Assembly: GCF_018135625.1 (NCBI RefSeq)
Contig: NZ_CP073078.1
Location: 2,760,501-2,824,500 of the forward strand
Reading direction: 5' to 3'
Source: Phenylobacterium montanum
GTDB lineage: Bacteria > Pseudomonadota > Alphaproteobacteria > Caulobacterales > Caulobacteraceae
DNA length: 64,000 nt
The notes below the pieces were generated by a model, which was given only the letters and a program-made list of their open reading frames with translations, did not search any database and was not told where the DNA came from. Positions 18,600 to 27,898 of this stretch are shown one piece after another. Each line of letters starts with the position of its first letter. Position 1 is the first letter of the stretch. The position numbers and the translations under genes were made by a program.

Positions 18600-21296
18600 T
18601 CAGTACTTTGCTGAGAGCGTCAGGAAATAGGACCGGGCCTGGGACGGCACGATCGGATAGAGCGCTCGCGGGTTATAGGCGGCGGGCGTCAGCCCCTGGC
18701 GGTTGAGGCTGGCCAGGAAGCCGGTGCTCGACCAGGACATCACCCCGACCTCGTCGAACACGTTGTTCACGTTGAACTGAAGCTTGATGTTCTTGGTCAC
18801 GTTCCAGGCGGCGCCCAGGTCGACGGTGGTGAAGGCGGGCAGATAGAAGGCGTCCGCGGCGTTCGCGGCGCGCTTGCCCAGATAAGTCACCTCGCCGAAC
18901 AGCTTGACGTCAGGCAGCGCGTTCCAGTCGAAGCCGGCGCGGGTGATGATCTTGGGGTTGTTGTCGGCGTCTCCGGACTTGATCAACGTCTTGACGTCAT
19001 CGCTGCCGTCGCCCTTCGGCCCCTGCGTCCAATTGTAGAACTTGCTCGCCTTCGGCTCCTGCAGGGTCAGGTTGCCGTGAACGTTGAAGGAAGAGGTGAT
19101 CCGAGCGGCGCCGGCGACTTCGACACCATAGGTCGTGATCTGGCCCTGGAAGGCAGGTTCGACATATTGCTGGCCGATCAATGGGCCCGATGTGTAGTTG
19201 AACACGGCGGGCACGTTCACGTTTTCAAGCAGGCTGTAGAAGGGGAACAGCTGAAGGCTGATCCCACTGCGGCTGTATTTGATCCCGATTTCGGCCTGGC
19301 GAATCTTTTGCGGCGCGTCGAATTCGGTCGCAATCCGACCGGGCGTGTTGATGGCCTCGATGCCGCCGAAGTCCGGCGCCTTGCTGCCCTCGGTATAGCG
19401 GACATAGGTCGCAAGATCGCTGGTCAGGTCATAGTCGACCGCCAACGAATAGTTGAAGTAGTCGTAGTCCCGCTTGGTTCGATAGATCGGGCCCGGGGTC
19501 GACACGCCGTTGTCGTAGAGCGTCAATGGATTGCCATCGGCGCCACCGCTGGAATTGAGCTGCGGAACTGCGCCAAACGGGGACGAAGTCCAGGACTGAT
19601 TGAAAATATCGTACTTGATCGACTCCCAGCGGCCTCCAGCCTCCAGCGTCAGCTTGTCGTTCACCTTCCAGCTGTCGCCGAAGAAGACCGAATACAGCTC
19701 CTGATTGCCATGATAGCCGTCAACGGCCGGCTGGCCATAGGCGCCAAAGCCGGTCGGGTCAGTCACCTGATAAACCGTGCTGCCGCCGGCCGGCGTGTAG
19801 GTCTCCGTCATCATCTGGGGCTTTGGCGTCAGGGTCATCAGGCCGATGCCGGGGCTGCCGCTGGCGTTCGTGGAAAGCCTGGCGAGCGCGACATAGGCGC
19901 CGAGCGCGAGGTGGTGCTGGCCCAAATCCTTGGTGACGGTGAACTGGTCGACAAACTGGTCCGAATAGGAGTTCTGCACGTCGCCGAAGCCGACGTAGGC
20001 GCCGATATTGCCCGGCAGGTTGCTGCCGGTCAGGATTCCCTGGTTTGGAAGATTGTTGCTGTTGACCGTGTAGTTGCCGGGGGCGAACGCGTTGCCCTGA
20101 GATGTTATCGACGCCAGCAACTTACCGCCCTGGTAGTAGTTGAAGGCGCCCGGCGCAAAAGCGGTTCCCATGATGATGTTGACGATGGGATCTTCCAGCG
20201 ACACCACAGAAAGCACCGCCCCGGAGTTCCACTGAGACCGGTTGTGCGAGTAGCGCATCTTGTTCTCGATGTGGAAGCCGTCGGAGAACTCGTGCTTCCA
20301 CGTCGCGCCGAAAGCGAGCGACTTCGAATGGACCAGATCGGATGGGTTCCAGCATCCACGACCGCCGCCGACGCGCGGGAAGCAGTGGCTGGCGTTGGCA
20401 GGTTGCAGGTCTGAGGTCGTGTTACTGAACCCCGGCGCGATCGTCTTGCCGCCGAACGCCGGCGTGAACTCGTTCCAATCGTTGGAATCGTCGAGGTATT
20501 TGGCGGTCAGCAGCACCGAGCCTTGCGAATAGTTCCAAAGCAGGTTGGCCTTGACCTGACCGCCCTTGTTCAGCGCGTAGCCGGCGTCATGGGTGCCGTC
20601 GTCGGTGCGATAAAAGCCGCCGATCGAATAATAGAGGTTGTCCATCGCCTTGCCGCCGACATAGGCGTCGACGCGGTAATAGGGCAGGCTTCCATCGCCT
20701 TGCAGACCGTACTTGGCGGCCAGTTCGACGCCGGGGTCGCTGCGGCCGTTCTTGGAGATATAGTTGAAGATGCCGCCGGGGGCGTTGGGGCCGGTGATCG
20801 CCGCCGTGCCGCCGCGCAGGCCTTCCAGGCGGCTCAAGGTGATGTCCGGCCGCAGGTAGTAGTCAGGACCGTAGTTCGACGCCGTGATCAGGTCGACCGG
20901 AAGCCCGTCTTCCTGCAGCGACACGTAGTAGTAGCCGCCGGCGCCGTCGAGCGAGTTAGCGGAAATGCCCCGCGAAAACACGACGTTGCGGATCTCGCCG
21001 AGCGAGGAATTGACAAACACGCCCGGCACGTTCTTCAGCAGATCCGCGGCCGATACCGCGTTCTGCTCGGAGAGTTGGGACGTCGTCACCACATTGATCG
21101 AAATCGGAGCGGCTTCGATCCTCTTGGCGCTGAAGACGCCGGTGACCACCACCTCCCCAATCGCCTGAGAACTCGGGCCAGCTTGATCGGCCGACGGCGG
21201 CGGTTGCTGCGCAGACGGCGCCGTCTGCCCAAACGCCTGGCCGGCCATCAGACCGGCCGCCAGAATCGTGGATTGCAAAAGAAGGCGTCGCTTCAT
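18600..21296 (-). CDS. TonB-dependent outer-membrane receptor
   Basis: 898 aa with signal peptide MKRRLLLQSTILAAGLMAGQAFGQ, then a TonB-box-like GEVVVTGVF, a plug domain (about 60-200, with VFSRGISANS and GGTAAITGPNAPGG) and a 22-strand barrel ending in LTLSAKY with a C-terminal aromatic residue. ATG 21296 has GGGAGGGG upstream; an in-frame codon at 21365 lies before the signal peptide and is unlikely. It is convergent with the rhamnosidase operon and is a good candidate for outer-membrane uptake of rhamnosylated oligosaccharides or glycosides. No SusD-like partner exists, as expected for Proteobacteria. Substrate is inferred only from neighbours. Confidence 0.9.
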   Translation of the reverse strand: MKRRLLLQSTILAAGLMAGQAFGQTAPSAQQPPPSADQAGPSSQAIGEVVVTGVFSAKRIEAAPISINVVTTSQLSEQNAVSAADLLKNVPGVFVNSSLGEIRNVVFSRGISANSLDGAGGYYYVSLQEDGLPVDLITASNYGPDYYLRPDITLSRLEGLRGGTAAITGPNAPGGIFNYISKNGRSDPGVELAAKYGLQGDGSLPYYRVDAYVGGKAMDNLYYSIGGFYRTDDGTHDAGYALNKGGQVKANLLWNYSQGSVLLTAKYLDDSNDWNEFTPAFGGKTIAPGFSNTTSDLQPANASHCFPRVGGGRGCWNPSDLVHSKSLAFGATWKHEFSDGFHIENKMRYSHNRSQWNSGAVLSVVSLEDPIVNIIMGTAFAPGAFNYYQGGKLLASITSQGNAFAPGNYTVNSNNLPNQGILTGSNLPGNIGAYVGFGDVQNSYSDQFVDQFTVTKDLGQHHLALGAYVALARLSTNASGSPGIGLMTLTPKPQMMTETYTPAGGSTVYQVTDPTGFGAYGQPAVDGYHGNQELYSVFFGDSWKVNDKLTLEAGGRWESIKYDIFNQSWTSSPFGAVPQLNSSGGADGNPLTLYDNGVSTPGPIYRTKRDYDYFNYSLAVDYDLTSDLATYVRYTEGSKAPDFGGIEAINTPGRIATEFDAPQKIRQAEIGIKYSRSGISLQLFPFYSLLENVNVPAVFNYTSGPLIGQQYVEPAFQGQITTYGVEVAGAARITSSFNVHGNLTLQEPKASKFYNWTQGPKGDGSDDVKTLIKSGDADNNPKIITRAGFDWNALPDVKLFGEVTYLGKRAANAADAFYLPAFTTVDLGAAWNVTKNIKLQFNVNNVFDEVGVMSWSSTGFLASLNRQGLTPAAYNPRALYPIVPSQARSYFLTLSAKY

Positions 21297-21614
21297 GTTT
21301 CCCCTCCCACCTATGTGGTCCCCGCCGTCAGTTGGCGCGGTTGTGTCTGATGATTGTTGAATCAAAGTGATCTAAAGTCAACATTTTTTGATTGCTTTAG
21401 GCCATTCGTGAGAGGTTTCAGTCACGTCAAGGCGCAGATCGGCGAGCGCCGTCGCAGCGCCTGATGAAGGTAGATCGAAAACCCTGCCGATTCGCTCAAA
21501 TCCCATCACGGGCCGGGCGTCACGGTGGTCTGGCGAATGCGCGTCCCGAGCCATGGCCGCTTCGTCGCCGCCAGGCGTCCTCGCGCTCCTGCTCGATCGA
21601 AGACGCAACTGGGC
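21297..21614. promoter_or_regulatory. 318-bp gene-free region, promoter side of the TonB receptor
   Basis: An AT-rich block at about 21350-21400 contains nested inverted repeats: TGTTGA (21355-21360) with TCAACA (21378-21383), and AATCAAA (21360-21366) with TTTGATT (21387-21393). This block, 54-97 bp upstream of the receptor ATG, is the best candidate operator and promoter. It does not match the inverted repeat at rhaD/rhaK, so a different regulator is likely. The remainder (21400-21614) shows no gene or clear element. Confidence 0.4.
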
Positions 21615-22928
21615 TCATGATGGACGCTCCTGGGGAGCAGCCTGCCGGCGAGCCTTGAACTTGAACGCCACCTGGACACCGGCGGCCAGTTGGTCCGTCG
21701 ACGCCCAATCACCCGAGCCGACGGCGAATGTCGTGCGGTCGAGTGTCGTGACGCCGGACACGGAGGCCTCCTCGCCCCTGATATTCAGCGTGAAGTCGAG
21801 AACAACCGGACGGGAAACGCCGTGAAGAGAGAGCGCGCCGGCGGCGGAGTACCGGTCACCGCCAACCCGCTTGATGCTTCTTGAGCGAAATATGGCTTCG
21901 GCGCTATCGGCGACAGCCAGAAAATTCGGGCCCACCAGCATTGCATCGCGCTCAGCATCGTCCGTGGATCCGGACGCCAGATCGACACGAACCGCAATGC
22001 GGCTGGCCGGGAGATTTTCAGGACTGAAGCGTATATCGCCGGCCCACTTTGCGAACCGGCCTTCCACCGGTGCGCCGTTAAGCCTTGCGGTAAAGCCGAG
22101 CTGGCCACCCTCTTCGACTGTCCAGGCGGCGACTGGCGCCGGGCTCGGATCGTCTGCGGCCAATTGCGCACCGGCGCGGGAGGAATTCGTCTGGCTTCGA
22201 CCGAACGACGGCGCATCGGCTGTCCGAGGCGCTGGCGCGGCTGGGGCGGGACCGGCCGCCAACGCCGCGCGCTGTATTGCAGGGGCAGAGGGGCGACTGA
22301 AGACCAACCATGGCCCCGCGAACACCGCCGATAGGGTCAGGGTTGCTAGAGCGGCCACCGTCAATGCGGCCCTGTCCTCGCCCGCCGCAGTGGAAATCCC
22401 GGGCGCCATTCGGCCGATCACACCGCCGGACGCTGTTGCGAGATGGTGACGCACGGCGCCGGCCAGGTGCAGAACGATCAAGCCGGCTCCCACGAAGGCG
22501 AGCATAGTATGAGCCGCCTCCGCGGGGCCGCGCCAAGCCTGGTCCAAAGGCAGATGCGGCCAAGGTAAAAGTCCGAACAGACGCGTCGGAACCTTGACCC
22601 GCGCGGTGGACACCAGCGCCCACCCCGTGAGCGGCCCGGCGATCATGAACCCGTAGAGCGCGGCGTGCACGCCGCGGGCCGCCAGCCTGGTCGCAACGGA
22701 ACCCGCCGGCGGATCCGGCTTTTTCAGCTTCAGCCGAGCCGCAAGCCGCAGGAGCGAGAGCATCAGGATCGAAATCCCGAGGCTCTTGTGCAGCTGAAAG
22801 GCGGCGAACATGACGCTCCCGGCCGTCAAGCCGACCATGCGCCAGCCAAGGCCGAGCTGAAGCGCCAAGAGCAGCGCTATGATCCAATGCAGCGCGATGG
22901 CGATCGGCGAATAGCGCTCGGGAGTCAT
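21615..22928 (-). CDS. Cytochrome b561 - YceI fusion protein
   Basis: 437 aa. The N-terminal half is a four-helix cytochrome b561 domain, with candidate haem histidines in IALHW, QLHKSLG, AAHTMLAF and VRHH. A linker rich in Ala and Pro (about 200-260) leads to a YceI-like lipocalin domain (about 265-430; SFGR, WTVEEGGQLGF, PVEGRFAKWAGDI and LHGVSRPV fit the family). The membrane part may pass electrons while the periplasmic YceI pocket binds an isoprenoid such as a quinone. It is 14 bp downstream of a separate YceI gene on the same strand, probably one operon. Electron donor and role are unknown. Confidence 0.82.
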   Translation of the reverse strand: MTPERYSPIAIALHWIIALLLALQLGLGWRMVGLTAGSVMFAAFQLHKSLGISILMLSLLRLAARLKLKKPDPPAGSVATRLAARGVHAALYGFMIAGPLTGWALVSTARVKVPTRLFGLLPWPHLPLDQAWRGPAEAAHTMLAFVGAGLIVLHLAGAVRHHLATASGGVIGRMAPGISTAAGEDRAALTVAALATLTLSAVFAGPWLVFSRPSAPAIQRAALAAGPAPAAPAPRTADAPSFGRSQTNSSRAGAQLAADDPSPAPVAAWTVEEGGQLGFTARLNGAPVEGRFAKWAGDIRFSPENLPASRIAVRVDLASGSTDDAERDAMLVGPNFLAVADSAEAIFRSRSIKRVGGDRYSAAGALSLHGVSRPVVLDFTLNIRGEEASVSGVTTLDRTTFAVGSGDWASTDQLAAGVQVAFKFKARRQAAPQERPS

Positions 22929-22942
22929 AAAATGCCGCCGGC

Positions 22943-23557
22943 CTACTTCTTCGCGAATTCGGCGTCGATCGCGACATCGACGGTGTCACCCACGGCGGGA
23001 AGGAAGGTCTTCATGCCGAAGTCGGAGCGCTTGAATTGCAGGTGCGCCGAAAAGCCCGCCCGGCGATCATTCATCATCCCCAGGCCCGAGCCGACCAGGG
23101 CGACATCCATCGAGACCGGCCGGGTGACGCCCAAAAGGGTCAGTTGGCCGTCAACACGCGCATGGCTCGCATCGAGCGGCGTCAGGGCGTTTGCGGTGTA
23201 CTGGGCCGTCGGAAAGGCTGCGACATTGAAGAAGGCGGGGGACTTCAAATCTCTGTCCCGCTCCGGCCAATCCGTCGTCAGCGAAGCGGTCTCGACCGTG
23301 ACGTCGAGTTGGGACGCCTGCGGATGCAGAGGATCATAGACGAACCTGGCCGAAACCTTTGGAAAGCGGACCGTGGTGGTGGAAAAGCCGAGATGGTTGA
23401 CCCGCGCCGCGACCGAGGCATGGCTCGGGTCGAGTTCATAGGCTCCCGCCGGTATTTTGGCGGCGTCGGTCGTCTCGACGCCGGCCGCCGCGCTCTGCGC
23501 GATCAGGGCGGCGGCAGCGCCAATGACGCTTAGGTACAGGGGTCTAGGCACGCTCAT
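22943..23557 (-). CDS. YceI family periplasmic protein
   Basis: 204 aa lipocalin-like protein with a signal peptide MSVPRPLYLSVIGAAAALIA (cleavage after QSAAA). YELDPSHASVAARVNHLGFS and KVSARFVYDP are the opening motifs of YceI, and GMKTFLPAVGDTVDVAIDAE closes the barrel. Such proteins bind long isoprenoid chains in the periplasm. I place the start at ATG 23557, next to AGGAG, because upstream in-frame residues from 23629 do not resemble a signal sequence. It lies between the metallo-beta-lactamase-fold gene and the b561-YceI fusion, on the same strand. Confidence 0.85.
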   Translation of the reverse strand: MSVPRPLYLSVIGAAAALIAQSAAAGVETTDAAKIPAGAYELDPSHASVAARVNHLGFSTTTVRFPKVSARFVYDPLHPQASQLDVTVETASLTTDWPERDRDLKSPAFFNVAAFPTAQYTANALTPLDASHARVDGQLTLLGVTRPVSMDVALVGSGLGMMNDRRAGFSAHLQFKRSDFGMKTFLPAVGDTVDVAIDAEFAKK

Positions 23558-23619
23558 TTCTCCTGCCCTGCAAGGCAAGGCGCTGATGCAAAAAATCTGG
23601 GATCCGGCGCCGGCGATGG

Positions 23620-24525
23620 TCAGGGCCACTTCATCTCGCCCTTGGCGACCTTGGCGCTCATCTCCAGGACCGGTTCGCCGGGAAGGCTCGGGTAGCGGGA
23701 CTTCATGGCCGCGATCAGCAATGCTGCGTCCGAGGCGCGGGCGGCTTCTTCGTCGAAGGCCTGGACATAGTCCCGCGTGAACTTGACCGATTGAACCGAC
23801 AAGGCGTTTGCGTCGTCGGCGCCGGGGATGAAGTGTCCGGGCACGACCCGGCGGGGCTTCAGGGCGATGATCCGGTCCAGTTCAGCGATCCAGGCCTTGC
23901 GGGCGCTGGGCGTCTGGGTGTCGGCCATCCAGACGTGGCTGCCCGCGAATACGACCACGCCGCCGACAATGGTCCGTTCAGATGGAATCCAGAGGGCGGT
24001 CCGGTCAGGCGAAGGTCCGTCGAGCCCCACGATCTTCACCACCTCGCCATCGATGCGCAGGCTTTCGCCCGCGATCGCCTGCGGCACGATCAGCGCCCTG
24101 GGCGCCTGATCCTTCAGCATCGGACCCCAATAGGCCAGCTTGGCGTCCTTGTTGGCGCGAATGGCGGAGACGGTCTGGGGCGTGGCGAGCACCTTCACGC
24201 CGGGAAAGGCCGCCGTGACCGTGTCGAGCCCGAAGTAGAAGTCTGGATCGCTTTGACTGATATAGATGGCGGTCAGGATCTTGCCGGTAGCCTTGAGACG
24301 GTCGACCAGGGCCTCGGCGTCGCTGCGCCGGAACTGGGCGTCGACCAGCAGGACTTCCGACTTTCCCGAAATGATCTCGGATGAGACGGGAAAGGCGCCC
24401 TTTTCACCGGGATTGTAGATTTCCACCTTCAGCGGGGCGGCCTTGACCTGGGCCGCTCCGGCAAGCGCGGTCAGACAGAGCGCGATCGACGCGCCGACCC
24501 GAGAGAAGAAGAGTGTCAGTCCCAC
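23620..24525 (-). CDS. Metallo-beta-lactamase-fold exported protein with degenerate metal site
   Basis: 301 aa with a signal peptide (about residues 1-29). The fold is recognisable from SEVLLVDAQF, the strand-loop AIYISQSDPDFYFGLD and the late VVPGHFIPG. The zinc signature HxHxDH is replaced: positions 91, 93, 95 and 96 read Q, D, D and F, so only the aspartate survives. The protein may therefore bind a different metal, use fewer ligands, or be non-catalytic. The gene starts with GTG at 24525 without a strong ribosome site and precedes the two YceI genes. Substrate unknown. Confidence 0.72.
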   Translation of the reverse strand: MGLTLFFSRVGASIALCLTALAGAAQVKAAPLKVEIYNPGEKGAFPVSSEIISGKSEVLLVDAQFRRSDAEALVDRLKATGKILTAIYISQSDPDFYFGLDTVTAAFPGVKVLATPQTVSAIRANKDAKLAYWGPMLKDQAPRALIVPQAIAGESLRIDGEVVKIVGLDGPSPDRTALWIPSERTIVGGVVVFAGSHVWMADTQTPSARKAWIAELDRIIALKPRRVVPGHFIPGADDANALSVQSVKFTRDYVQAFDEEAARASDAALLIAAMKSRYPSLPGEPVLEMSAKVAKGEMKWP

Positions 24526-24656
24526 CTGAACCGCCCAGCGCTTGGCCCAAGGACGCAGCTGCGCGCCCTTGCGGCCGACCCTATGCCGCTGATGGCGGCC
24601 CGAGCTCGGCGGTTAGAGGCAACTGGAACCGGAAAAAAGGAGGCACAATTGGCAGA

Positions 24657-26012
24657 CTAGGCGGCCCGCTCGTCCCTTCGCTGTAGAAGGTCGAGGCCGG
24701 CGTTCTGTCCATGGGCCGCCGCCTGGCCGTCGCCTTGGGCGAGAGCCAGCAGCAGCTGATGGCAGATCTCCAGCAATGCCTCGCCATTCTGCCGTGAGAG
24801 GTCGCGGCCCGGAGCGTGGGCCCGGACGTTGTAGCCGGCGAAGCAACAGCCGAAGGCATGCAAGACTGGATTGCCGGCGGCTTCATAGATTTCGCGTTGC
24901 AGCCGCAACCAAGTGAAATGGCCGTTTTCGACTGGAACAACCCGAACAAGCTGCGCCTCGCGCGACCAGCGCTCCCGGTCATTCGCAGAGGCCGCAGCCT
25001 CCAGAGCCGCGAGCCCATTGAGCCGGCGCGACGCCGCGCTGACATCTCGCCCGCTGGCGCCCGATCCGGCGATATGGGCATGCAGGAGGGGGACGACCGC
25101 CGCCGTGCCTGGCGTGCGCAAGGTAATGCCCCCGGCGCGCCCGCGCCGACTTTCCACCACCTGGGCGTCCTCCAGCATCCGGATCGCCTCCACCATAACC
25201 CCGTGGCTGGCATGGTAGCGATCGCAGAGCTGCTGGATGGCCCCCAGCCATTCTCGATTACGGCAGCGAGCGAATGTGATGTCGACAGCGATCCGGCGGG
25301 CAAGCTGACTCGCCAGATTGGAAGAACGGACCGCGCCGACGCGCCGGATCCCGGACTGCGGCCAGGGCAGGTCCGTCGCTCGAGCCTGGCGCTGGGCGAC
25401 ACACTCCGCCGCGATCTGCGCCGCCGAGCGCGCGCTCCCCTCGGCGATCGCCCGCCAAAGCGCCTCGCGCGCCGAGCTTGAGCTTTCGTCCGTCCCGCCA
25501 GGAAACTGATCCAGGCACTCAAGCAGCAAGGAGAGGCACGGGTCTCCGCTCGCGTCAGACAAGGAACGGGCGAGGCGTCCTTGATCGGCGGCCGCGGCGG
25601 CGGCCATCGGCTCGAACCAGGCTCGCATTTTCCAGACGTCGGCCGCCGTGGCTCCGGTCCAGCGAAGATTGTCAGCTAACAGTTCCGCCGCCTGCCGTCG
25701 GCTCGGCGGAAGCACCACCAACCCGCCCCCTGGCCCGCGCCTCATCTGGCACACGCCCCGGCCTTCCAGGATTCGCAACGCCTGCCGCAATCGCGGAACG
25801 GCCGCATCGAAATTGCTCGCCAGCACCCGCTCAGGACCAAACACCTGGCCCGACGGCCACCCCTGATCCACCAACGCGTCTTCGAGCGCGCTGGCGATCG
25901 ACGGACCGGCGCGCTCGTCCTCGCGCCCGAGATCGGCCACAGCCGCATATTCCTGAACCGCTCGCCGATGTCGCATCCGACCACTGGGCGTCAAATTGCG
26001 TGCGGCGGACAT
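24657..26012 (-). CDS. GntR/FadR-like regulator with two tandem HTH-ligand modules
   Basis: 451 aa, about twice the normal FadR-family length. Two similar winged-helix segments are visible: one near residues 60-100 (RLRQALRILEGRGVCQMRRG) and another near 265-305 (MVEAIRMLEDAQVVESRRGR). Each is followed by an all-helical region of the FCD type. The pattern suggests internal duplication or fusion of two regulators. Such proteins bind short inverted repeats and respond to organic acids. The ATG at 26012 has only a weak ribosome site. It lies 131 bp upstream of the metallo-beta-lactamase-fold/YceI genes on the same strand and could control these or the TonB receptor beyond. Ligand unknown. Confidence 0.68.
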   Translation of the reverse strand: MSAARNLTPSGRMRHRRAVQEYAAVADLGREDERAGPSIASALEDALVDQGWPSGQVFGPERVLASNFDAAVPRLRQALRILEGRGVCQMRRGPGGGLVVLPPSRRQAAELLADNLRWTGATAADVWKMRAWFEPMAAAAAADQGRLARSLSDASGDPCLSLLLECLDQFPGGTDESSSSAREALWRAIAEGSARSAAQIAAECVAQRQARATDLPWPQSGIRRVGAVRSSNLASQLARRIAVDITFARCRNREWLGAIQQLCDRYHASHGVMVEAIRMLEDAQVVESRRGRAGGITLRTPGTAAVVPLLHAHIAGSGASGRDVSAASRRLNGLAALEAAASANDRERWSREAQLVRVVPVENGHFTWLRLQREIYEAAGNPVLHAFGCCFAGYNVRAHAPGRDLSRQNGEALLEICHQLLLALAQGDGQAAAHGQNAGLDLLQRRDERAA

Positions 26013-26578
26013 AGCCCTGGCGTCTATGTCGTTTCTCCCGTTGGCAGCAGCGCTGCTTGCATCGTCTTAAACCGATCGCCGGAAAAGGCTCTGGCTGCGA
26101 CGCCCTTCGCCCTGCGTTCTGCGATATCTACTGACAGGGATGACCGCAGTGAAGCAACAGGCTGGCGTCTCTGTCAACGATGGAGCTCGGCACCGGGCAG
26201 GCCCGCCCTAAACGACGACGGGCGGCTGGATGTCATCCTACGCCACGTGCACAATGTTACCGCCATGCGGCGTCAGCGATCCCCAGCTCGATTCGAGTGC
26301 GCCAAAGTCGCCGAATGGCTGTGGGCCACTCACCCTCTTCGGCGCTCAATACTCCATCCTCAGTCGACACGCCGACGTCGGCGCTTGCCTGCCGCCCCGC
26401 CCGAACCCAATGTCGGCAATGGAGAAGCTGGCCCTGCTGTAGGCCCGCCCGCCCTAACGACAGCAACTGGCGAGCCCCGGCCAGCCTGGCGAACGGCGAG
26501 TTGCCGCTCTGATGGAGCCGACGAGCCTTCCCTGACAGTTCCCGCTTACCCGACGCTCAGCATCTCTACCCTGGCGGT
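26013..26578. other. 566-bp gene-free region with degenerate dispersed repeats
   Basis: No convincing gene is present; short open frames here lack ribosome sites and family features. The region includes AATGTCGGCAATGG (26409-26422) and, about 50 bp later, CAGCAACTGGCGA (26461-26473). A similar pair occurs at 27555-27618, and single copies appear elsewhere in the window. The promoter of the double-FadR gene must lie at the left end. Confidence 0.5.
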
Positions 26579-27415
26579 TCAGAACGCCGCCGTCGCCTGC
26601 TGATGGTCGAGCTTGGCGCTGCGTTCAAGAGGGCTCCGGCGTCGTAGCAGGAACACGATCGAGACCAGGGGAACGCCGAATCCGATCCGCCAGGGGTCGA
26701 GAAGGCCACCCTTGAGCGCGAAGGCGCCCAGGAGTTGAATATTTATCAGTTGGAAGCCGACGCCGCCGCTGGACCAGTCGACCCAGATCTGGCCGTAGCC
26801 GAACAGGCAGCCGACCACCCACAACCATTTGCGGCGAATGCCGGGGGTTCGGAACAGGACGACTTCGGATGCCACGATCGTGGCGAACGAAGCCGCGGCC
26901 AGGAGCAGGAAGGCATACTGGGTCAGACTCCGCCCGGCCAAGGTGAACGCGTTCAGCCGCTCGGCGGCCACGTAGAGCGGATTGATATAGAGGGTATTGA
27001 CGATCGCAGATCCGCCTTGGCGGATGATTTCGAAGCGGATCAGGGCGCGGCGCTGACCCTGATCGACCTCGTAGGCCAGATAACTGTCGCGCCAACGCTG
27101 ACCGCTGCTGTTGGCGACCGCCCTGAAACTGGCATCCACTATGCGGCTGGAGGCTCCAGGTCCCGACGGCGTCATGGCATGCAGCTTCGGCAGCATCGGT
27201 GTGAACTGGGCGCGAAGCTGAGGATTCAGCCGATTCAGAATGTCGGCATCGCCTGTGGCGCCCGCCTGCAGATCGCCGATCAGGGTGGCGCAGACTGCGC
27301 GGTCCTCGGCCGAAGTGAAGGTCTCCGGCAGCTTCTTGCTCGCGCACGCGGCAAGGGTTAGGCCCGCGCATATCAGCGTCGCCAGCGCGAGCGCGCCCCT
27401 AACGAAGGATTTCAC
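26579..27415 (-). CDS. Predicted lipoprotein with C-terminal membrane helices, unknown function
   Basis: 278 aa. VKSFVRGALALATLICAGLTLAACAS is a lipoprotein signal with the lipobox LAAC. A soluble domain (about 30-165, beginning LPETFTSAEDRAVCATLI) is followed by three or four hydrophobic segments (about 165-265) and a charged tail with RRRSPLERSAKL. The start chosen is GTG 27415, 6 nt after GGGGG; the frame stays open to 27556 but that part overlaps degenerate repeat sequence. I recognise no family. It stands alone between gene-free stretches. Confidence 0.6.
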   Translation of the reverse strand: MKSFVRGALALATLICAGLTLAACASKKLPETFTSAEDRAVCATLIGDLQAGATGDADILNRLNPQLRAQFTPMLPKLHAMTPSGPGASSRIVDASFRAVANSSGQRWRDSYLAYEVDQGQRRALIRFEIIRQGGSAIVNTLYINPLYVAAERLNAFTLAGRSLTQYAFLLLAAASFATIVASEVVLFRTPGIRRKWLWVVGCLFGYGQIWVDWSSGGVGFQLINIQLLGAFALKGGLLDPWRIGFGVPLVSIVFLLRRRSPLERSAKLDHQQATAAF

Positions 27416-27898
27416 GCAATACCCCCGAAACCAAACTCCAAGCCGAACTTGTAAGACAGCCGGCGCAGCGTCAACTCGAAGGCGATTAGCAAGGCTCATG
27501 CCCCACTCCACATTCGACCTGCCACAGCATCGCGCTGCCTCCCCTACCGATCGCAATGTCAGCTATTGGAGGCTGGCACCGGCGTGTGCCGGCGACTTGG
27601 GAAGACAGCAATTGGCGATGAGCCGTTCCACGTCCGCCTCGCCATCGAATCGTGGACACTGAAAGTTGGTCTCAAAACGTCTTGAGGGGCTGATCTGCCG
27701 TCCTTGCGTTCACCCTGTCCGTGAGATGCATCTCTCGCCATTTGAGAGGAAGGTGACAACCGCATGAGGGTGTTTCATTGGGCTTCAAAAAAGCCAGCAG
27801 GCCATGAAGCGCACGAGCCAATTGACCGTCCACGCGATTGAACTTTGTGGCGCAGCCCAGCCGGCGGCGTCTGACGGCAAACTCCTACAAGGCGTCGC
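27416..27898. other. 483-bp gene-free region with dispersed repeat copies
   Basis: AATGTCAGCTATTGG (27555-27569) and CAGCAATTGGCGA (27606-27618) repeat the pair found at 26409-26473. No complete gene is convincing; tiny frames around 27730-27780 lack support. The promoter of the lipoprotein gene lies at the left end, and the 3' end of the catabolic operon (Rieske gene stop at 27899) at the right. No strong terminator was seen. Confidence 0.45.

Noticed and set aside
26180-26512. Small open frames in the gene-free stretch
   Set aside because: No ribosome sites, no domain signal, and they run through degenerate repeat sequence.
27729-27770. Possible 13-residue peptide frame near the Rieske operon end
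   Set aside because: Too short, no convincing ribosome site, and no coupling to a neighbour.
27770-27810. Possible intrinsic terminator after the Rieske gene
   Set aside because: A run of A on the plus strand gives a T-run for the leftward transcript, but the preceding stem is only about five base pairs.
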